A DNA stretch of 64,000 bases, taken from contig JBOEGG010000003.1 in NCBI GenBank assembly GCA_050633285.1, positions 1-64,000 on the forward strand, read 5' to 3'. The DNA comes from UBA1672 sp050633285 (GTDB lineage: Bacteria > Pseudomonadota > Alphaproteobacteria > Micavibrionales > Micavibrionaceae). Positions 29,547-37,885 of the stretch are shown piece by piece (position 1 is the first letter of the stretch; each line of letters begins with the position of its first letter). A program made the position numbers and the translations under genes. The notes below the pieces were generated by a model, which was given only the letters and a program-made list of their open reading frames with translations, did not search any database and was not told the DNA's origin.

Positions 29547-30308
29547 TTAATTTCTCGTCAATTTTACGGCCAATGGAACCAATGTTATTTCTAAATTATG
29601 CCTTGGTATCGTTCCAACAGAGTCAACACGCAAACGCGATTGCTTATCCAATAGATGATAGCCACCTATCAAACCTTGTGTAATTGGTGAACGTAGATCT
29701 GTTTTAGGTACTGCAACAATAATGCTTTCCTCAGAAGATAGGTCAAAGTGATTTGCCCATTTTGCGGCATCATCGACAGTTGGTAATCCACCATCCTCAG
29801 CATAAACGATAACTTTAAGTTCAACCGTATTAGCGCTAGGGTATGTAAAGCCTTCCCCCGTTTCATCACGTACAACATTTGCAAATGTTGTTCTGGATCT
29901 ATCAACTTTTACTGTGTCACCGTAAGCTCCTAATAACAAAGATCCGGACTGTGCCTGAGAAATTGGTGAAGACATATCAATAAACTCGAGGACAACCACT
30001 TTCCCCATAAAGTCAGACAGTAGAAGTTCCTGACCTTTATCATCCATCAGAATGATATCCGGATATGCGACATTCATATTGGCTGGCCAAGGGTCAGGAA
30101 GGTGGCGCTCTTCTTTTGGCCTGACTTTTACCCCTTCAACGCGCATTTGCATTTCACGTCTCTGCTCTGCAAGGATGGCATCAATTTCCTCTTGCGGCTT
30201 TTTGGTCATTTCCAAAACAACGATAGCCAACAAAATCAGCACGCCTAATGTAATAAACAAGCCCTTTATGACATAGGTTAAGTATTTTTGTATTTTTTCA
30301 TGATCCAT
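29547..30308 (-). CDS. Membrane-anchored thioredoxin-fold protein lacking the CXXC pair
   Basis: 253 residues from MDHEKIQKYL; AAGGG lies seven bases ahead of this ATG at 30308, so I prefer it to the open frame reaching 30380. One membrane segment at about residues 10-32, then a periplasmic redoxin-like domain: YPDIILMDDKGQELLLSDFMGKVVVLEFIDMSSP. In AhpC/TSA, TlpA and SCO proteins the segment after VVVLEF carries the active cysteines; here it reads IDMSSPIS, with no cysteine. It may be a non-catalytic member acting in binding. Divergent from the sulfurtransferase gene. Confidence 0.5.
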   Translation of the reverse strand: MDHEKIQKYLTYVIKGLFITLGVLILLAIVVLEMTKKPQEEIDAILAEQRREMQMRVEGVKVRPKEERHLPDPWPANMNVAYPDIILMDDKGQELLLSDFMGKVVVLEFIDMSSPISQAQSGSLLLGAYGDTVKVDRSRTTFANVVRDETGEGFTYPSANTVELKVIVYAEDGGLPTVDDAAKWANHFDLSSEESIIVAVPKTDLRSPITQGLIGGYHLLDKQSRLRVDSVGTIPRHNLEITLVPLAVKLTRN

Positions 30309-30363
30309 TGAGAAACCCTTGCAGATATTTATAATAACTCTACGATTAGGATAAACAGAAAAG

Positions 30364-31260
30364 ATGAAGAGCTCAACCATGATTGAACAGTTTATTGAAG
30401 ATGGAATTATATCTGCGCAAAACGCATATGATTTACACTATAATACACCAGATTCTCACAAAGTTATTTTTCTGGATGCGAGCTTTGTATTACCGACATC
30501 AGAAGAAAATATTCATGATAATTACAAGGCCGAGCATATTGAGGGTGCTCTTTATTTCGACATAAAGGCTATTTCAAACAAAAAATCCGACCTTCCGCAT
30601 ATGATGCCCGATCAAGATGTGTTGGAAATCGCATTTTCAAAACTAGGTATCACCTATGATGATTTCATCATTATCTATGGACAGCACGGTATGATTATGG
30701 GGCCCGCACGTGTCTGGTGGACATTAAAGATGTTTGGCCATAATCGTGTCGCCGTTTTAGATGGAGGATACCCCGCATGGAAGGCATCAGGGTATCCGGT
30801 AGTTGATACTCCATCCACAATAACACCATCAAACTATAACTCATCCACTGCTATCAGTGACATGATGTGCACTATGGATCACATGATTTCTATTAGCGAT
30901 AGCTCACGATACCCTATTATAGATGCCAGACCACAGGCACGTTTTAACGGCACAACGCCTGAACCAAGAGCAGGAATGCGCAGCGGGCATATTCCAAACA
31001 GCCTAAACTTACCGTGCTCATCCCTCGTAACAGAAACAGGAGTTTTTAAAACGAGAGAAGAAATAGCATCACTCTTCCGTAACATTGGGGTTAATTGCCT
31101 TCACAACACGCCGGAACGCATTATGACCACATGCGGTAGCGGGATCACTGCATGTGCCCTTGCACTCGGATTACATTATATCGGATATAAGGACGTTTGC
31201 GTCTATGATGGATCATGGAGTGAATGGGGGCTTGAGTCATCAGGCACAAAGGTCGTTTAA
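30364..31260 (+). CDS. sseA: SseA-type sulfurtransferase (3-mercaptopyruvate/thiosulfate sulfurtransferase)
   Basis: 298 residues with two rhodanese domains. The N-terminal inactive one has FLDASFVLP and EHIEGALYFDI; the C-terminal one has PIIDARPQARFNG and RSGHIPNSLNLP, and carries the active loop CGSGITA, which starts with the persulfide-carrying Cys and matches 3-mercaptopyruvate sulfurtransferases. A second ATG at 30379 with GAAGAG upstream is an alternative start. This is the last core gene before the accessory region. Confidence 0.88.
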   Translation: MKSSTMIEQFIEDGIISAQNAYDLHYNTPDSHKVIFLDASFVLPTSEENIHDNYKAEHIEGALYFDIKAISNKKSDLPHMMPDQDVLEIAFSKLGITYDDFIIIYGQHGMIMGPARVWWTLKMFGHNRVAVLDGGYPAWKASGYPVVDTPSTITPSNYNSSTAISDMMCTMDHMISISDSSRYPIIDARPQARFNGTTPEPRAGMRSGHIPNSLNLPCSSLVTETGVFKTREEIASLFRNIGVNCLHNTPERIMTTCGSGITACALALGLHYIGYKDVCVYDGSWSEWGLESSGTKVV

Positions 31261-31322
31261 CAGCCTATTTTTCACCTGCTTTATACACAATTTACAGCCG
31301 TATATACCCATGAAATATTACT

Positions 31323-31386
31323 CCAAAAACAGGTGTTTTTTGTCCAACGTATAAGTGCACTCTTTCAGCATTATTCGTACCAACTC
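31323..31386. repeat. Tail element, copy A
   Basis: Conserved core CAACGTATAAGTGCACTC at 31345 followed by TTTCAGCA and a CCAA-containing end, preceded by a short AAAAAC/GTTTTT hairpin. The core recurs at 42975, 44771 and 47849 in the same orientation while flanking sequence differs. This copy marks the left edge of the accessory region. No gene is visible in 31261-31590 otherwise. Confidence 0.8.
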
Positions 31387-31472
31387 ATAGCAATGGGTGA
31401 AAATATGAAAAGCACACCTTAATTACATAAGCGCAGACACACAGAATAAAAAATAAAATAAACCATTAGGCA

Positions 31473-31500
31473 TAAAAAAAGGCCTCCCGAAGGAAGCCTT
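31473..31500 (-). terminator. Terminator of the 31591 gene
   Basis: Minus-strand stem AAGGCTTCC/GGAGGCCTT around a TTCG loop, followed by seven T. It lies 91 bases beyond the stop codon of the secreted-protein gene. Confidence 0.75.
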
Positions 31501-31590
31501 ATATTTAAACCGTATTATGATTTGATAGTTACGTTACTACGTTCCCTCACAATACAAACACGCGATACACAGACATAGCGATAGAAAATA

Positions 31591-32355
31591 TTACTGCGCC
31601 GTCACACCAACCGTTACTGATGAAACATCCGTACCACCATTACCGTCTGATATTTCATAGTACATATAATCACTACCTACATACGACGCACCGGCGGTAA
31701 ATGTAATCGTACCATCACTATTCACCACGGCACTGTTTCCGTGGTCAACTTTCCACACTTTAACCAACGTGAGTAAATCACCATCCGCGTCACTATCATT
31801 TAACAATGGTGCGACAGTAATGCTGTTCCCTGAGGTAGTGGTAAAGCCACTATCCTTATTTGCAACGGGACTGGTATTTGTCGGGGTCGGCACATCCTCA
31901 CCAAGAATATCAACGCTAATAGTCGCCAGAGAATACCCCTCCCCCTTAGCTCCATCAGCATATGCAACTAACCGCACTGTGCCCACAGGAATAGGAATAA
32001 TTTGCTCTACTTCCAAAGGACTTGAACCTAAACTCGGGCTATGAGTTTGCGAACTAATCTTACAACCAATAACGCGTAGTATTGTATTATCACTGCTATC
32101 CCTAAACTGTAGTTCAGTACTTGCCAGATTCCCTCCTGATGCGCCGCAAGTCGTAGACATTGAGACATGTGTCGGTACATCATTGCTGTCTATGTTCGAA
32201 AAATAATAAGATGTATTTTCTGCCCCTTGATAACCGGTAATCGATGTAACATTAATATTACTGACTAATACATCTGCGTGAAAATCATTTGCCTGTGCTG
32301 CTGTGCCGATTAGTGAAGTTGCCAATACTAAACCGCTTAATAGACTTTTTCTCAT
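31591..32355 (-). CDS. Secreted protein with C-terminal cadherin/Ig-like domain (paralogue 1)
   Basis: 254 residues. Signal peptide MRKSLLSGLVLATSLIGTAAQA, nearly identical to two other proteins in the window (32579 and 44943). The middle is variable, with a pair of cysteines in TTCGA and IGCKIS. The C-terminal 90 residues form an Ig/cadherin-like domain with the landmark NDSDADGDLLTLVKVW and YYEISDGNGG, as in repeats of RTX and VCBS adhesins. AGGAGA precedes the ATG. Likely exported; how it reaches the surface is unknown. No anchor is visible. Confidence 0.6.
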   Translation of the reverse strand: MRKSLLSGLVLATSLIGTAAQANDFHADVLVSNINVTSITGYQGAENTSYYFSNIDSNDVPTHVSMSTTCGASGGNLASTELQFRDSSDNTILRVIGCKISSQTHSPSLGSSPLEVEQIIPIPVGTVRLVAYADGAKGEGYSLATISVDILGEDVPTPTNTSPVANKDSGFTTTSGNSITVAPLLNDSDADGDLLTLVKVWKVDHGNSAVVNSDGTITFTAGASYVGSDYMYYEISDGNGGTDVSSVTVGVTAQ

Positions 32356-32395
32356 GTCTATTTCTCCTATATATATTTAAAATTTAAGTGAATTT

Positions 32396-32431
32396 GCAAA
32401 GCCGAAATTGCTCTTTGCGGTACTAATTATA
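32396..32431 (-). promoter_or_regulatory. Promoter -10 box and dyad of paralogue 1
   Basis: TATAAT on the minus strand at 32426-32431, then after seven bases the dyad GCAAAG-N11-CTTTGC (32396-32418). The same arrangement occurs before three other genes of the set. The dyad would sit at the very 5' end of the mRNA. This copy lacks the sigma-54-like hairpin module found upstream of the others. Confidence 0.55.
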
Positions 32432-32530
32432 AACCACATTTAAAGCTTTTACATAAAATACAAGAGCATCACCCATAACAGTTTTTCATATAAAAACAAT
32501 TACTTATAACAATTAATTATAGTTAAAACA

Positions 32531-32560
32531 TAAAAAAGGCCGCCATCAGGCGACCTTTTA
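32531..32560 (-). terminator. Terminator of the 32579 gene
   Basis: Minus-strand stem AAAAGGTCGCC/GGCGGCCTTTT with loop TGAT, continuing into TTAT, 19 bases after the stop codon. Confidence 0.8.
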
Positions 32561-32578
32561 AAACCTATCTAAACTTTT

Positions 32579-33328
32579 CTATGGCGTGACCACCTCAACC
32601 ATAATTGAACCAATATCAAAACCGCCATAGCCATCTGTAATTTCGTAGTTGAAATAATCCTGCCCTAAATACCCCGCACCACCAACAAACGTCACAGAAC
32701 CATCAGCGTTAAGGGTTGCAGTATTCGGGGCATCAACACCGTAAATGCGTACAATACTTAAAGTATCACCGTCTGCGTCTATATCATTGGCCATTGGATA
32801 AACCGTGACCGCCTGCCCTTCCACACCGCTATACCCACGATCACGCTCAGCCTGTGGTTTAAAGTTCCCTGGAGGCGGAAATTGTGGGCCTAAAACCTCG
32901 ACCGTTATTTTTGCTGTGCTTGCGGATGCTACATTATCAATGTTCGAAAATAGCTGTAGGCTGACAGCATCGTTTGGGATCGAAAATATATCTGTTCCTG
33001 ACACAGCATTCGTTTGAATATCACTCACCCCAGATACTCGGCAACCAACGTAGGTCATAACAACATCATCGTGAATATCCTTAAATTCAACAGATGTATC
33101 CGAAGCACCATTTTTGCCCACTGTTCCACACTTAAAATCAACTTTTAAATGCGTAGGGTGTCCGTTATTGATGCTAGATAAAGTTAATGGCGTAGAGCTA
33201 CTCGCCCCATTACTATTCCTTAACACCTCAACTGTCGTAAGAGAGTTATTATATAATTCATGTGCCTGTGCTGCTACGCCGATTAGTAAGGTTGCCAATA
33301 CTAAACCGCTTAATAGACTTTTTTTCAT
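32579..33328 (-). CDS. Secreted protein with C-terminal cadherin/Ig-like domain (paralogue 2)
   Basis: 249 residues with signal peptide MKKSLLSGLVLATLLIGVAAQAH. The body diverges from paralogues 1 and 3 in the central 100 residues but keeps the two-cysteine pattern (FKCGTVG and VGCRVSG) and the terminal domain with NDIDADGDTLSIVRIYGVDAP and NYEITDGYGG. It carries the first full copy of the repeated upstream module. Function unknown; an extracellular binding role is plausible from the domain. Confidence 0.6.
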   Translation of the reverse strand: MKKSLLSGLVLATLLIGVAAQAHELYNNSLTTVEVLRNSNGASSSTPLTLSSINNGHPTHLKVDFKCGTVGKNGASDTSVEFKDIHDDVVMTYVGCRVSGVSDIQTNAVSGTDIFSIPNDAVSLQLFSNIDNVASASTAKITVEVLGPQFPPPGNFKPQAERDRGYSGVEGQAVTVYPMANDIDADGDTLSIVRIYGVDAPNTATLNADGSVTFVGGAGYLGQDYFNYEITDGYGGFDIGSIMVEVVTP

Positions 33329-33367
33329 GTCTATTTCTCCTATATAAATTAAAATTTAAATGAATTT

Positions 33368-33403
33368 GCAAAGCCGAAATTGCTCTTTGCGGTACTAATT
33401 ATA
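33368..33403 (-). promoter_or_regulatory. Promoter -10 box and dyad of paralogue 2
   Basis: Minus-strand TATAAT at 33398-33403; dyad GCAAAG-N11-CTTTGC at 33368-33390. No good -35 hexamer is seen 17 bases upstream, so an activator may be needed. Confidence 0.55.
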
Positions 33404-33508
33404 AACCACATTTAAAGCTTTTGCATAAAATACAAGAGCATCCCCTATAATAGTTTTTCATATAAAAACAACTGCTTATAACTAAATAATATAAATAAAA
33501 ACATGAAA

Positions 33509-33524
33509 TTGGCACGATACTTGA
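33509..33524 (+). promoter_or_regulatory. Sigma-54-like promoter, copy 1
   Basis: TTGGCACGATACTTGA matches the -24 half (TTGGCACG) of the sigma-54 consensus perfectly with correct N4 spacing to TTGA; the -12 half normally reads TTGC. The predicted start (about 33533-33536) is the GGGCAGC at the base of the hairpin. It points right, away from the gene it sits upstream of. Confidence 0.45.
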
Positions 33525-33527
33525 CGA

Positions 33528-33629
33528 CCATAGGGCAGCTTCTTTTTTATTGTCTGGATAGATGAGCACATCACGAAGTGATGTATATAGCGAAGAAGGG
33601 AAGACGATCAAAAAGAAGCTGCCCTATGG
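33528..33629 (+). ncRNA. Candidate structured RNA, copy 1
   Basis: Perfect 20-bp inverted arms (33528-33547 and 33610-33629, containing GGGCAGCTTC and GAAGCTGCCC) enclose about 60 bases, inside which ACATCAC/GTGATGT form a second stem with a three-base loop. The arms and inner stem are retained in all four copies; differences fall in loops or flanks. A preceding sigma-54-like element suggests transcription to the right. Expression is inferred. Confidence 0.35.
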
Positions 33630-33778
33630 GACACACCCAGATTCAATAACGAACATTCAGCTACCTTTAACGATTTTTATTTTTAAGATTTTAAGAAAAG
33701 AAAAAGAATTATTTTAGATATGCTTACGCACATCTAAATTGGATTTTTGATCACTATGTGATCTACATTATATATACC

Positions 33779-35857
33779 TCAAGCTTTAGACAAAAAATTC
33801 CGCAACTCTGATACCTTTGCGCTTACGTCTGCTAGCATAGCTTCTTTAATCACTATTTTTTCCTCAAAGCGTGCCTCCGCCTCTTCACAAGCACTACACA
33901 GACTATCAGCCCCTAGATTTGCAGCAGAACCTTTTAGCTTATGCGCAGCTTTTTGCCACTCTATATCATCATCATTGTCTATACTGTTCTGTAGTTCCGT
34001 AATACTTAACTCAACCTGCTCAAAAAACAATTCGAGCAATTCTTTTTCCTCATCAGCGTCGCCATCTGTAAACATATTTAAACGATCCATATCGATTGGC
34101 GGCTCATCACTTTGCTTAGAGCTTACCTCTTCAACAATATTTTCAATTAAATTTGTATTCCCTTGAGCCTTTGTTAATGTCCATTTCTGCATTAACGCCA
34201 AGAGTTTATCAGGCCTAATCGGTTTGCTTAAATAATCATCCATACCGGATTGAATACATTTTTCACGATCTCCAACCATAGCGTTGGCGGTTAAAGCTAT
34301 AACAGGAAGGTGCTTATCTGTGCCTTCCTCCAGTTTACGCAATATTGTTGTGGCCTCATATCCGTCCAATTGCGGCATTTGGCAGTCCATTAGAACCAAG
34401 TCGTAATTATTCTCAGCAATCAGATCAAGTGCTTGCTGCCCGTCCTCTGCCAAATCTACATTAAAAAACTTAAGGCGCTTTAATAGTTTCTGTACAAAGA
34501 TTTGATTCACCGGATGATCATCTACTGCCAAAATTTTTATATCATAGGAAATATCAATATTTTCTTCGTTTTGAGTTTCATCATATAAATTAACAGGCTT
34601 TTCACTCCCTGTAGCCATTTCAAAAGGAATTTTAAACCAAAAAGTAGAGCCCTCATGTTCAATACTATCAACCCCAATTTCACCATCCATGAGGGCAACA
34701 AGTTGCTCCGTGATGGCTAAGCCCAACCCAGTCCCTCCAAATTTACGTGTTACAGAAGCATCAGCCTGTGTGAATTTTTCAAAAATTGTATCCAACTTAT
34801 CCTTTGGAATACCAACTCCTGTATCTTCCACAGCCATATATATCAGGGGTTTTTCATTTTCTTCGATAACACGCATCACCAAAGTAATGTTACCGTCTTC
34901 AGTAAATTTAAGAGCATTATTCACCAAATTACGAAGAACTTGTTGTATTCGACCGAGGTCAGCAATAATGACATCAGGCGCATTCTTATCACGCTCCATT
35001 CTCAACTCTAACCCATGGTCTTCTGCCAAAGGTGTGAAGAGTTGAACAATTTGCCGTAACGCCGTATTCAGATGAAAGGGTACATTCTCAATTTGAAGCT
35101 CACCTGCTTCTATTTTTGAAATATCCAAAATATCATTCAGAATACCCAGAAGGTTTTCGCCCGAGCGATGAAGAGCTTCAGTATTTTCCCTTTGGTCTTC
35201 ATCTAAATCAGAAAAGAGCAACATTTCGGACAGGCCAATAATACCGTTCATTGGCGTACGCAGCTCATGGCTCATATTGGCTAGGAACTCTGTTTTAGCT
35301 TGGCTTGCTTCTTCGGCTTTTTTCTGTGCATCTACCGCATCAAAACGAATAAGCTCAAGCTTGTCAGCATATTCCTGCCTTTGTTCCTCAATGCGCTTAC
35401 GCTCGGTAATATCATAACAATAAACAACAAGAATCAATTGCTCTCCATTCAATGACGACGTGAGCGTTTGATCATAAGTCATACCATTGTGAGATATTTC
35501 CCTTACGATTATATGCTTTTCATGTTTGTCATTTTTAACCTGAGCGATAAAATCGTCTAGCCCTGACAATATCTCATGTTTGAATACTAGTTCGGAAAGT
35601 TTAGGGTATGCCTTGCACGCAGCAGGATTAACAAAAAGAATTTCCCCTTCAATACCAATTTGCATAATAGGATTTGGATTATTAATTGGCATTTGCGCAA
35701 TTTGTTCAGTTTTAAATCGCGCGTCCCCTTTTAACCACTCATTTTTCTCATAAAGTTCTAAGCTTTTTTCTTCCAGAAGTCGCTCTGCCTGTTGACGAGC
35801 GTTTTTTTCACTGGCTATACGTTTTTCAAGACGTTGTATTTCATCTTCTAAGTTCAT
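33779..35857 (-). CDS. Hybrid sensor histidine kinase (coiled coil-PAS-HisKA-HATPase-REC-Hpt)
   Basis: About 692 residues, cytoplasmic (no membrane segment). In order: coiled coil (about 1-50, EKNARQQAERLLEEKSLELY), PAS-like domain (about 55-160), HisKA with phospho-acceptor His in NMSHELRTPMNG, HATPase with N box NLVNNALKF and G boxes EDTGVGIP and GGTGLGL, receiver domain with Asp in LVLMDCQMPQLDGYE, and an Hpt domain with His in AAHKLKGSAANLG. I use the ATG at 35857; an ATG at 35899 is also possible. It lies just after an H-NOX-like remnant, and this coiled-coil start resembles kinases that partner H-NOX sensors. Likely feeds the neighbouring receivers. Confidence 0.88.
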   Translation of the reverse strand: MNLEDEIQRLEKRIASEKNARQQAERLLEEKSLELYEKNEWLKGDARFKTEQIAQMPINNPNPIMQIGIEGEILFVNPAACKAYPKLSELVFKHEILSGLDDFIAQVKNDKHEKHIIVREISHNGMTYDQTLTSSLNGEQLILVVYCYDITERKRIEEQRQEYADKLELIRFDAVDAQKKAEEASQAKTEFLANMSHELRTPMNGIIGLSEMLLFSDLDEDQRENTEALHRSGENLLGILNDILDISKIEAGELQIENVPFHLNTALRQIVQLFTPLAEDHGLELRMERDKNAPDVIIADLGRIQQVLRNLVNNALKFTEDGNITLVMRVIEENEKPLIYMAVEDTGVGIPKDKLDTIFEKFTQADASVTRKFGGTGLGLAITEQLVALMDGEIGVDSIEHEGSTFWFKIPFEMATGSEKPVNLYDETQNEENIDISYDIKILAVDDHPVNQIFVQKLLKRLKFFNVDLAEDGQQALDLIAENNYDLVLMDCQMPQLDGYEATTILRKLEEGTDKHLPVIALTANAMVGDREKCIQSGMDDYLSKPIRPDKLLALMQKWTLTKAQGNTNLIENIVEEVSSKQSDEPPIDMDRLNMFTDGDADEEKELLELFFEQVELSITELQNSIDNDDDIEWQKAAHKLKGSAANLGADSLCSACEEAEARFEEKIVIKEAMLADVSAKVSELRNFLSKA

Positions 35858-35865
35858 TGGTATTC

Positions 35866-35988
35866 TCAATGTTCTGTCAGGGTGAATATACGAGAACATT
35901 CATTCCCCGTATTCTGATTTTCGCTCATATCAGCCCTAAATAGACCTCCAACCATCTCAAATAACTCAGTAAAAACAACACCCTTCAT
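35866..35988 (-). pseudogene. N-terminal remnant of an H-NOX (haem NO/O2-binding) gene
   Basis: A 40-codon frame with a strong AGGAGG six bases before its ATG (35988). The first residues, MKGVVFTELFEMV, match the N-terminus of bacterial H-NOX/HNOB proteins. After about 20 residues the similarity ends and the frame stops at TGA, nine bases before the kinase start at 35857. A full H-NOX needs about 180 residues including the haem-ligand His, absent here. H-NOX genes often precede a cognate histidine kinase, so a deletion seems to have removed the sensor body and left its translation start driving the kinase. Confidence 0.55.
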
Positions 35989-36045
35989 AACATTCCTCCT
36001 TAAGTAACTTATAGCATGTATTACTTTCAATAATCGTTAAATTCC

Positions 36046-36894
36046 CTACGCACTCCCATGTATGTAATCAAGGAATTGCTCTTTAATGAACGGCTTGCCA
36101 ATAAAACCACGTGCGCCGATCTCTAAAGCTTCCATAATATTATCCATATGGCTCTGCCCTGAAAACATAACAACATTAGCACCCGGATCGTTCCTCATAA
36201 TCCATTCCAACACTTCATATCCGTTTTTATCCGGTAAATTAATGTCCAAAAACACAACATCAGGCTGATGTATTGAATATAATGAGAATGCCTTATTCGC
36301 CGTTGATGCCGTTGCAAAATCGCAACTCCCCTTTAACGCATTTCGAACAAGCCACCGTGTGACCGGGTCATCTTCAACTAATAAAACTTTCGTGTGTTCT
36401 GCATCAATTTTAGTATCATTTACATGTGGCTTAATCATATCGCTTAATTCAATTTTTTCTGCACAATGATCTGCTCCCTCACGGTTACTGCCTGAATAGT
36501 CAAAAATATTTGTTTTCTGCTCTAAAATTTTTTCTGCGCAGGCTTCACCATCTTTTAAAAGATCGTGGATATGATACTCAACACGTACTGAGCTTTCAGA
36601 ATAAACCAGATCACAAATTTGCTGTCCGGCCTGTCCCAAAACATCTATAGGTACGGATTTACACACAATATGAATGGCACTATTTTCACAAAAATAAATA
36701 CGCCCTTCTGCTTCTTTAAGATAAGCATCAAGCAATGATCTTGCCCAAAACAAACACTCATGTTGTATGTTTTCATTTAAGTCATTTAATGTAATTCGTA
36801 AACAAGACCACCCGCCCCAGCTTTGTGGAGAACTCCTAACTGACAAGGCAAGTGCAATAAGTTTGGCCTCTGCGTTAACTGATAAAACATCCAT
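36046..36894 (-). CDS. Response regulator with C-terminal receiver and novel N-terminal domain
   Basis: 282 residues. Residues about 165-282 are a receiver domain: VLLVEDDPVTRWLV (acidic pair), DVVFLDINLPDKNGYE (phospho-Asp), VVMFSGQ and GFIGKPF (conserved Lys). The N-terminal 160 residues match no family I know but share layout with the paralogue at 36906. TAAGGAGG is seven bases ahead of the ATG. It is 11 bases downstream of that paralogue, so the two form one operon. No DNA-binding output is visible; it may relay phosphate. Confidence 0.8.
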   Translation of the reverse strand: MDVLSVNAEAKLIALALSVRSSPQSWGGWSCLRITLNDLNENIQHECLFWARSLLDAYLKEAEGRIYFCENSAIHIVCKSVPIDVLGQAGQQICDLVYSESSVRVEYHIHDLLKDGEACAEKILEQKTNIFDYSGSNREGADHCAEKIELSDMIKPHVNDTKIDAEHTKVLLVEDDPVTRWLVRNALKGSCDFATASTANKAFSLYSIHQPDVVFLDINLPDKNGYEVLEWIMRNDPGANVVMFSGQSHMDNIMEALEIGARGFIGKPFIKEQFLDYIHGSA

Positions 36895-36905
36895 TATATT
36901 CCTCC

Positions 36906-37781
36906 TTATTTTTGTTTAGCTTTAATAAACGGTGATTTTTCGATGTATTGAAAAAGTTTATCCTTTGTAAATGGCTTTCCTATAAATCCTTTTGCGCCTA
37001 GCTTTACAGCCCGCATAACATTGGCTTTGTCGCCATTACCACTGAACATTACGACATAAGCACGCGGGTCAATTTTAAGTATTTTTTCAAGAACACACAG
37101 GCCATCAATATCCGGTAAACCAATATCCAAGAATAAAACATCCGGAGCTTTATTAACGTAAGTCATGATTGCGCCTTGCCCATCGCCTGTAATGGATAAT
37201 TCATGAGTGTTTTTTATAGTGTTTTTAATAAGTTTTTGCGTAAACAGATCATCTTCAACGACCATAACGACGGTTTTATCCCGCGTATCACGACGCATAG
37301 CCAAAGAGCTAAGAAGGTCACTATTCAGAGTTTTTAATGCTTGCTCTGTTGTCACACCCTCAATTTCTTCTTTTTTCGTCTGCTGCTGTCTATTTCTCAG
37401 AATTTCAAGATCTTCGATTTTCTTTTCGCACATTGTTCTTAATTTTGGCCAATCCACCTTCATCTCAAAGAGAGACGCCAGCCCCTGCAGGGAGGCTGGC
37501 GAAAGTTTTTGTTTTAGGTGGGTAAGGAGATTATCTAAATTCTTTTGTGTAAAAGTAGTCGTTGTAATAAAAATATCGCTATCATGGCAACGATACAGGG
37601 CATCTACATCATCCTTAAAATACGTCCTTATTTCTTCGACCAAAGTTACAAACCAATCTTTTCTGTCAAACCTAACTTGTGAAAATCTGAGATAAATACA
37701 TCGAGACATTGGCGCGCCTTCCCATAGGCTTTTTAGATCTTGAATTAATTGTGTCTCCGTATTTTCTTCAATAATTTTCAT
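36906..37781 (-). CDS. Response regulator with C-terminal receiver, paralogue
   Basis: 291 residues: unassigned N-terminal domain (about 1-150) with SRCIYLRFSQVRFDRKDW and CHDSDIFITTTTFTQ, then a receiver (about 175-291) with VVEDDLFTQKLI, DVLFLDIGLPDIDG, VVMFSGNG and GFIGKPFTKDK. First gene of a two-gene leftward unit with 36046. Directly upstream is a sigma-54-like promoter and an array of 19-bp sites shared with the divergent NtrC-type regulator gene. Confidence 0.8.
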   Translation of the reverse strand: MKIIEENTETQLIQDLKSLWEGAPMSRCIYLRFSQVRFDRKDWFVTLVEEIRTYFKDDVDALYRCHDSDIFITTTTFTQKNLDNLLTHLKQKLSPASLQGLASLFEMKVDWPKLRTMCEKKIEDLEILRNRQQQTKKEEIEGVTTEQALKTLNSDLLSSLAMRRDTRDKTVVMVVEDDLFTQKLIKNTIKNTHELSITGDGQGAIMTYVNKAPDVLFLDIGLPDIDGLCVLEKILKIDPRAYVVMFSGNGDKANVMRAVKLGAKGFIGKPFTKDKLFQYIEKSPFIKAKQK

Positions 37782-37820
37782 AGTATTTATCCTGCAGTCG
37801 TAAAAGATCCTGATTCTATC

Positions 37821-37839
37821 ATTGCATAGAGTGTGCCAT
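37821..37839 (-). promoter_or_regulatory. Sigma-54-like promoter of the receiver-protein operon
   Basis: Minus-strand TGGCAC (37833-37838) is followed after five bases by ATGCAAT (37821-37827). The GG and GC are 12 bases apart, as in sigma-54 promoters (consensus TGGCAC-N5-TTGC). The implied start falls near 37810, about 30 bases before the ATG at 37781. Confidence 0.55.
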
Positions 37840-37885
37840 CTTATAATATTATATAAAACAGCAGCTTATAACTTCACATACTTTT

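Larger units (their letters stand above)
33329..33756. repeat. Repeated upstream module, copy 1
   Basis: About 430 bp, nearly identical to 44153-44579 and similar to 45672-46135 and 53893-54358. In order from the gene: AGGAGA ribosome-binding site, dyad, leftward TATAAT, rightward sigma-54-like element, 102-bp hairpin, AT-rich stretch, and the imperfect palindrome TTTAGATATGC...GCACATCTAAA followed by GGATTTTT (about 33715-33750), which could end a rightward transcript. No protein gene is supported inside it. Confidence 0.9.

Noticed and set aside
33399..33611. A 70-codon minus-strand frame that recurs in all four module copies (also 44223, 45743, 53966)
   Set aside because: It begins with TTG inside the hairpin without a ribosome-binding site and ends in the TATAAT box. 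Its conservation follows from the repeated DNA and fixed promoter-hairpin spacing; in copy 4 the second half of the peptide is unrelated.
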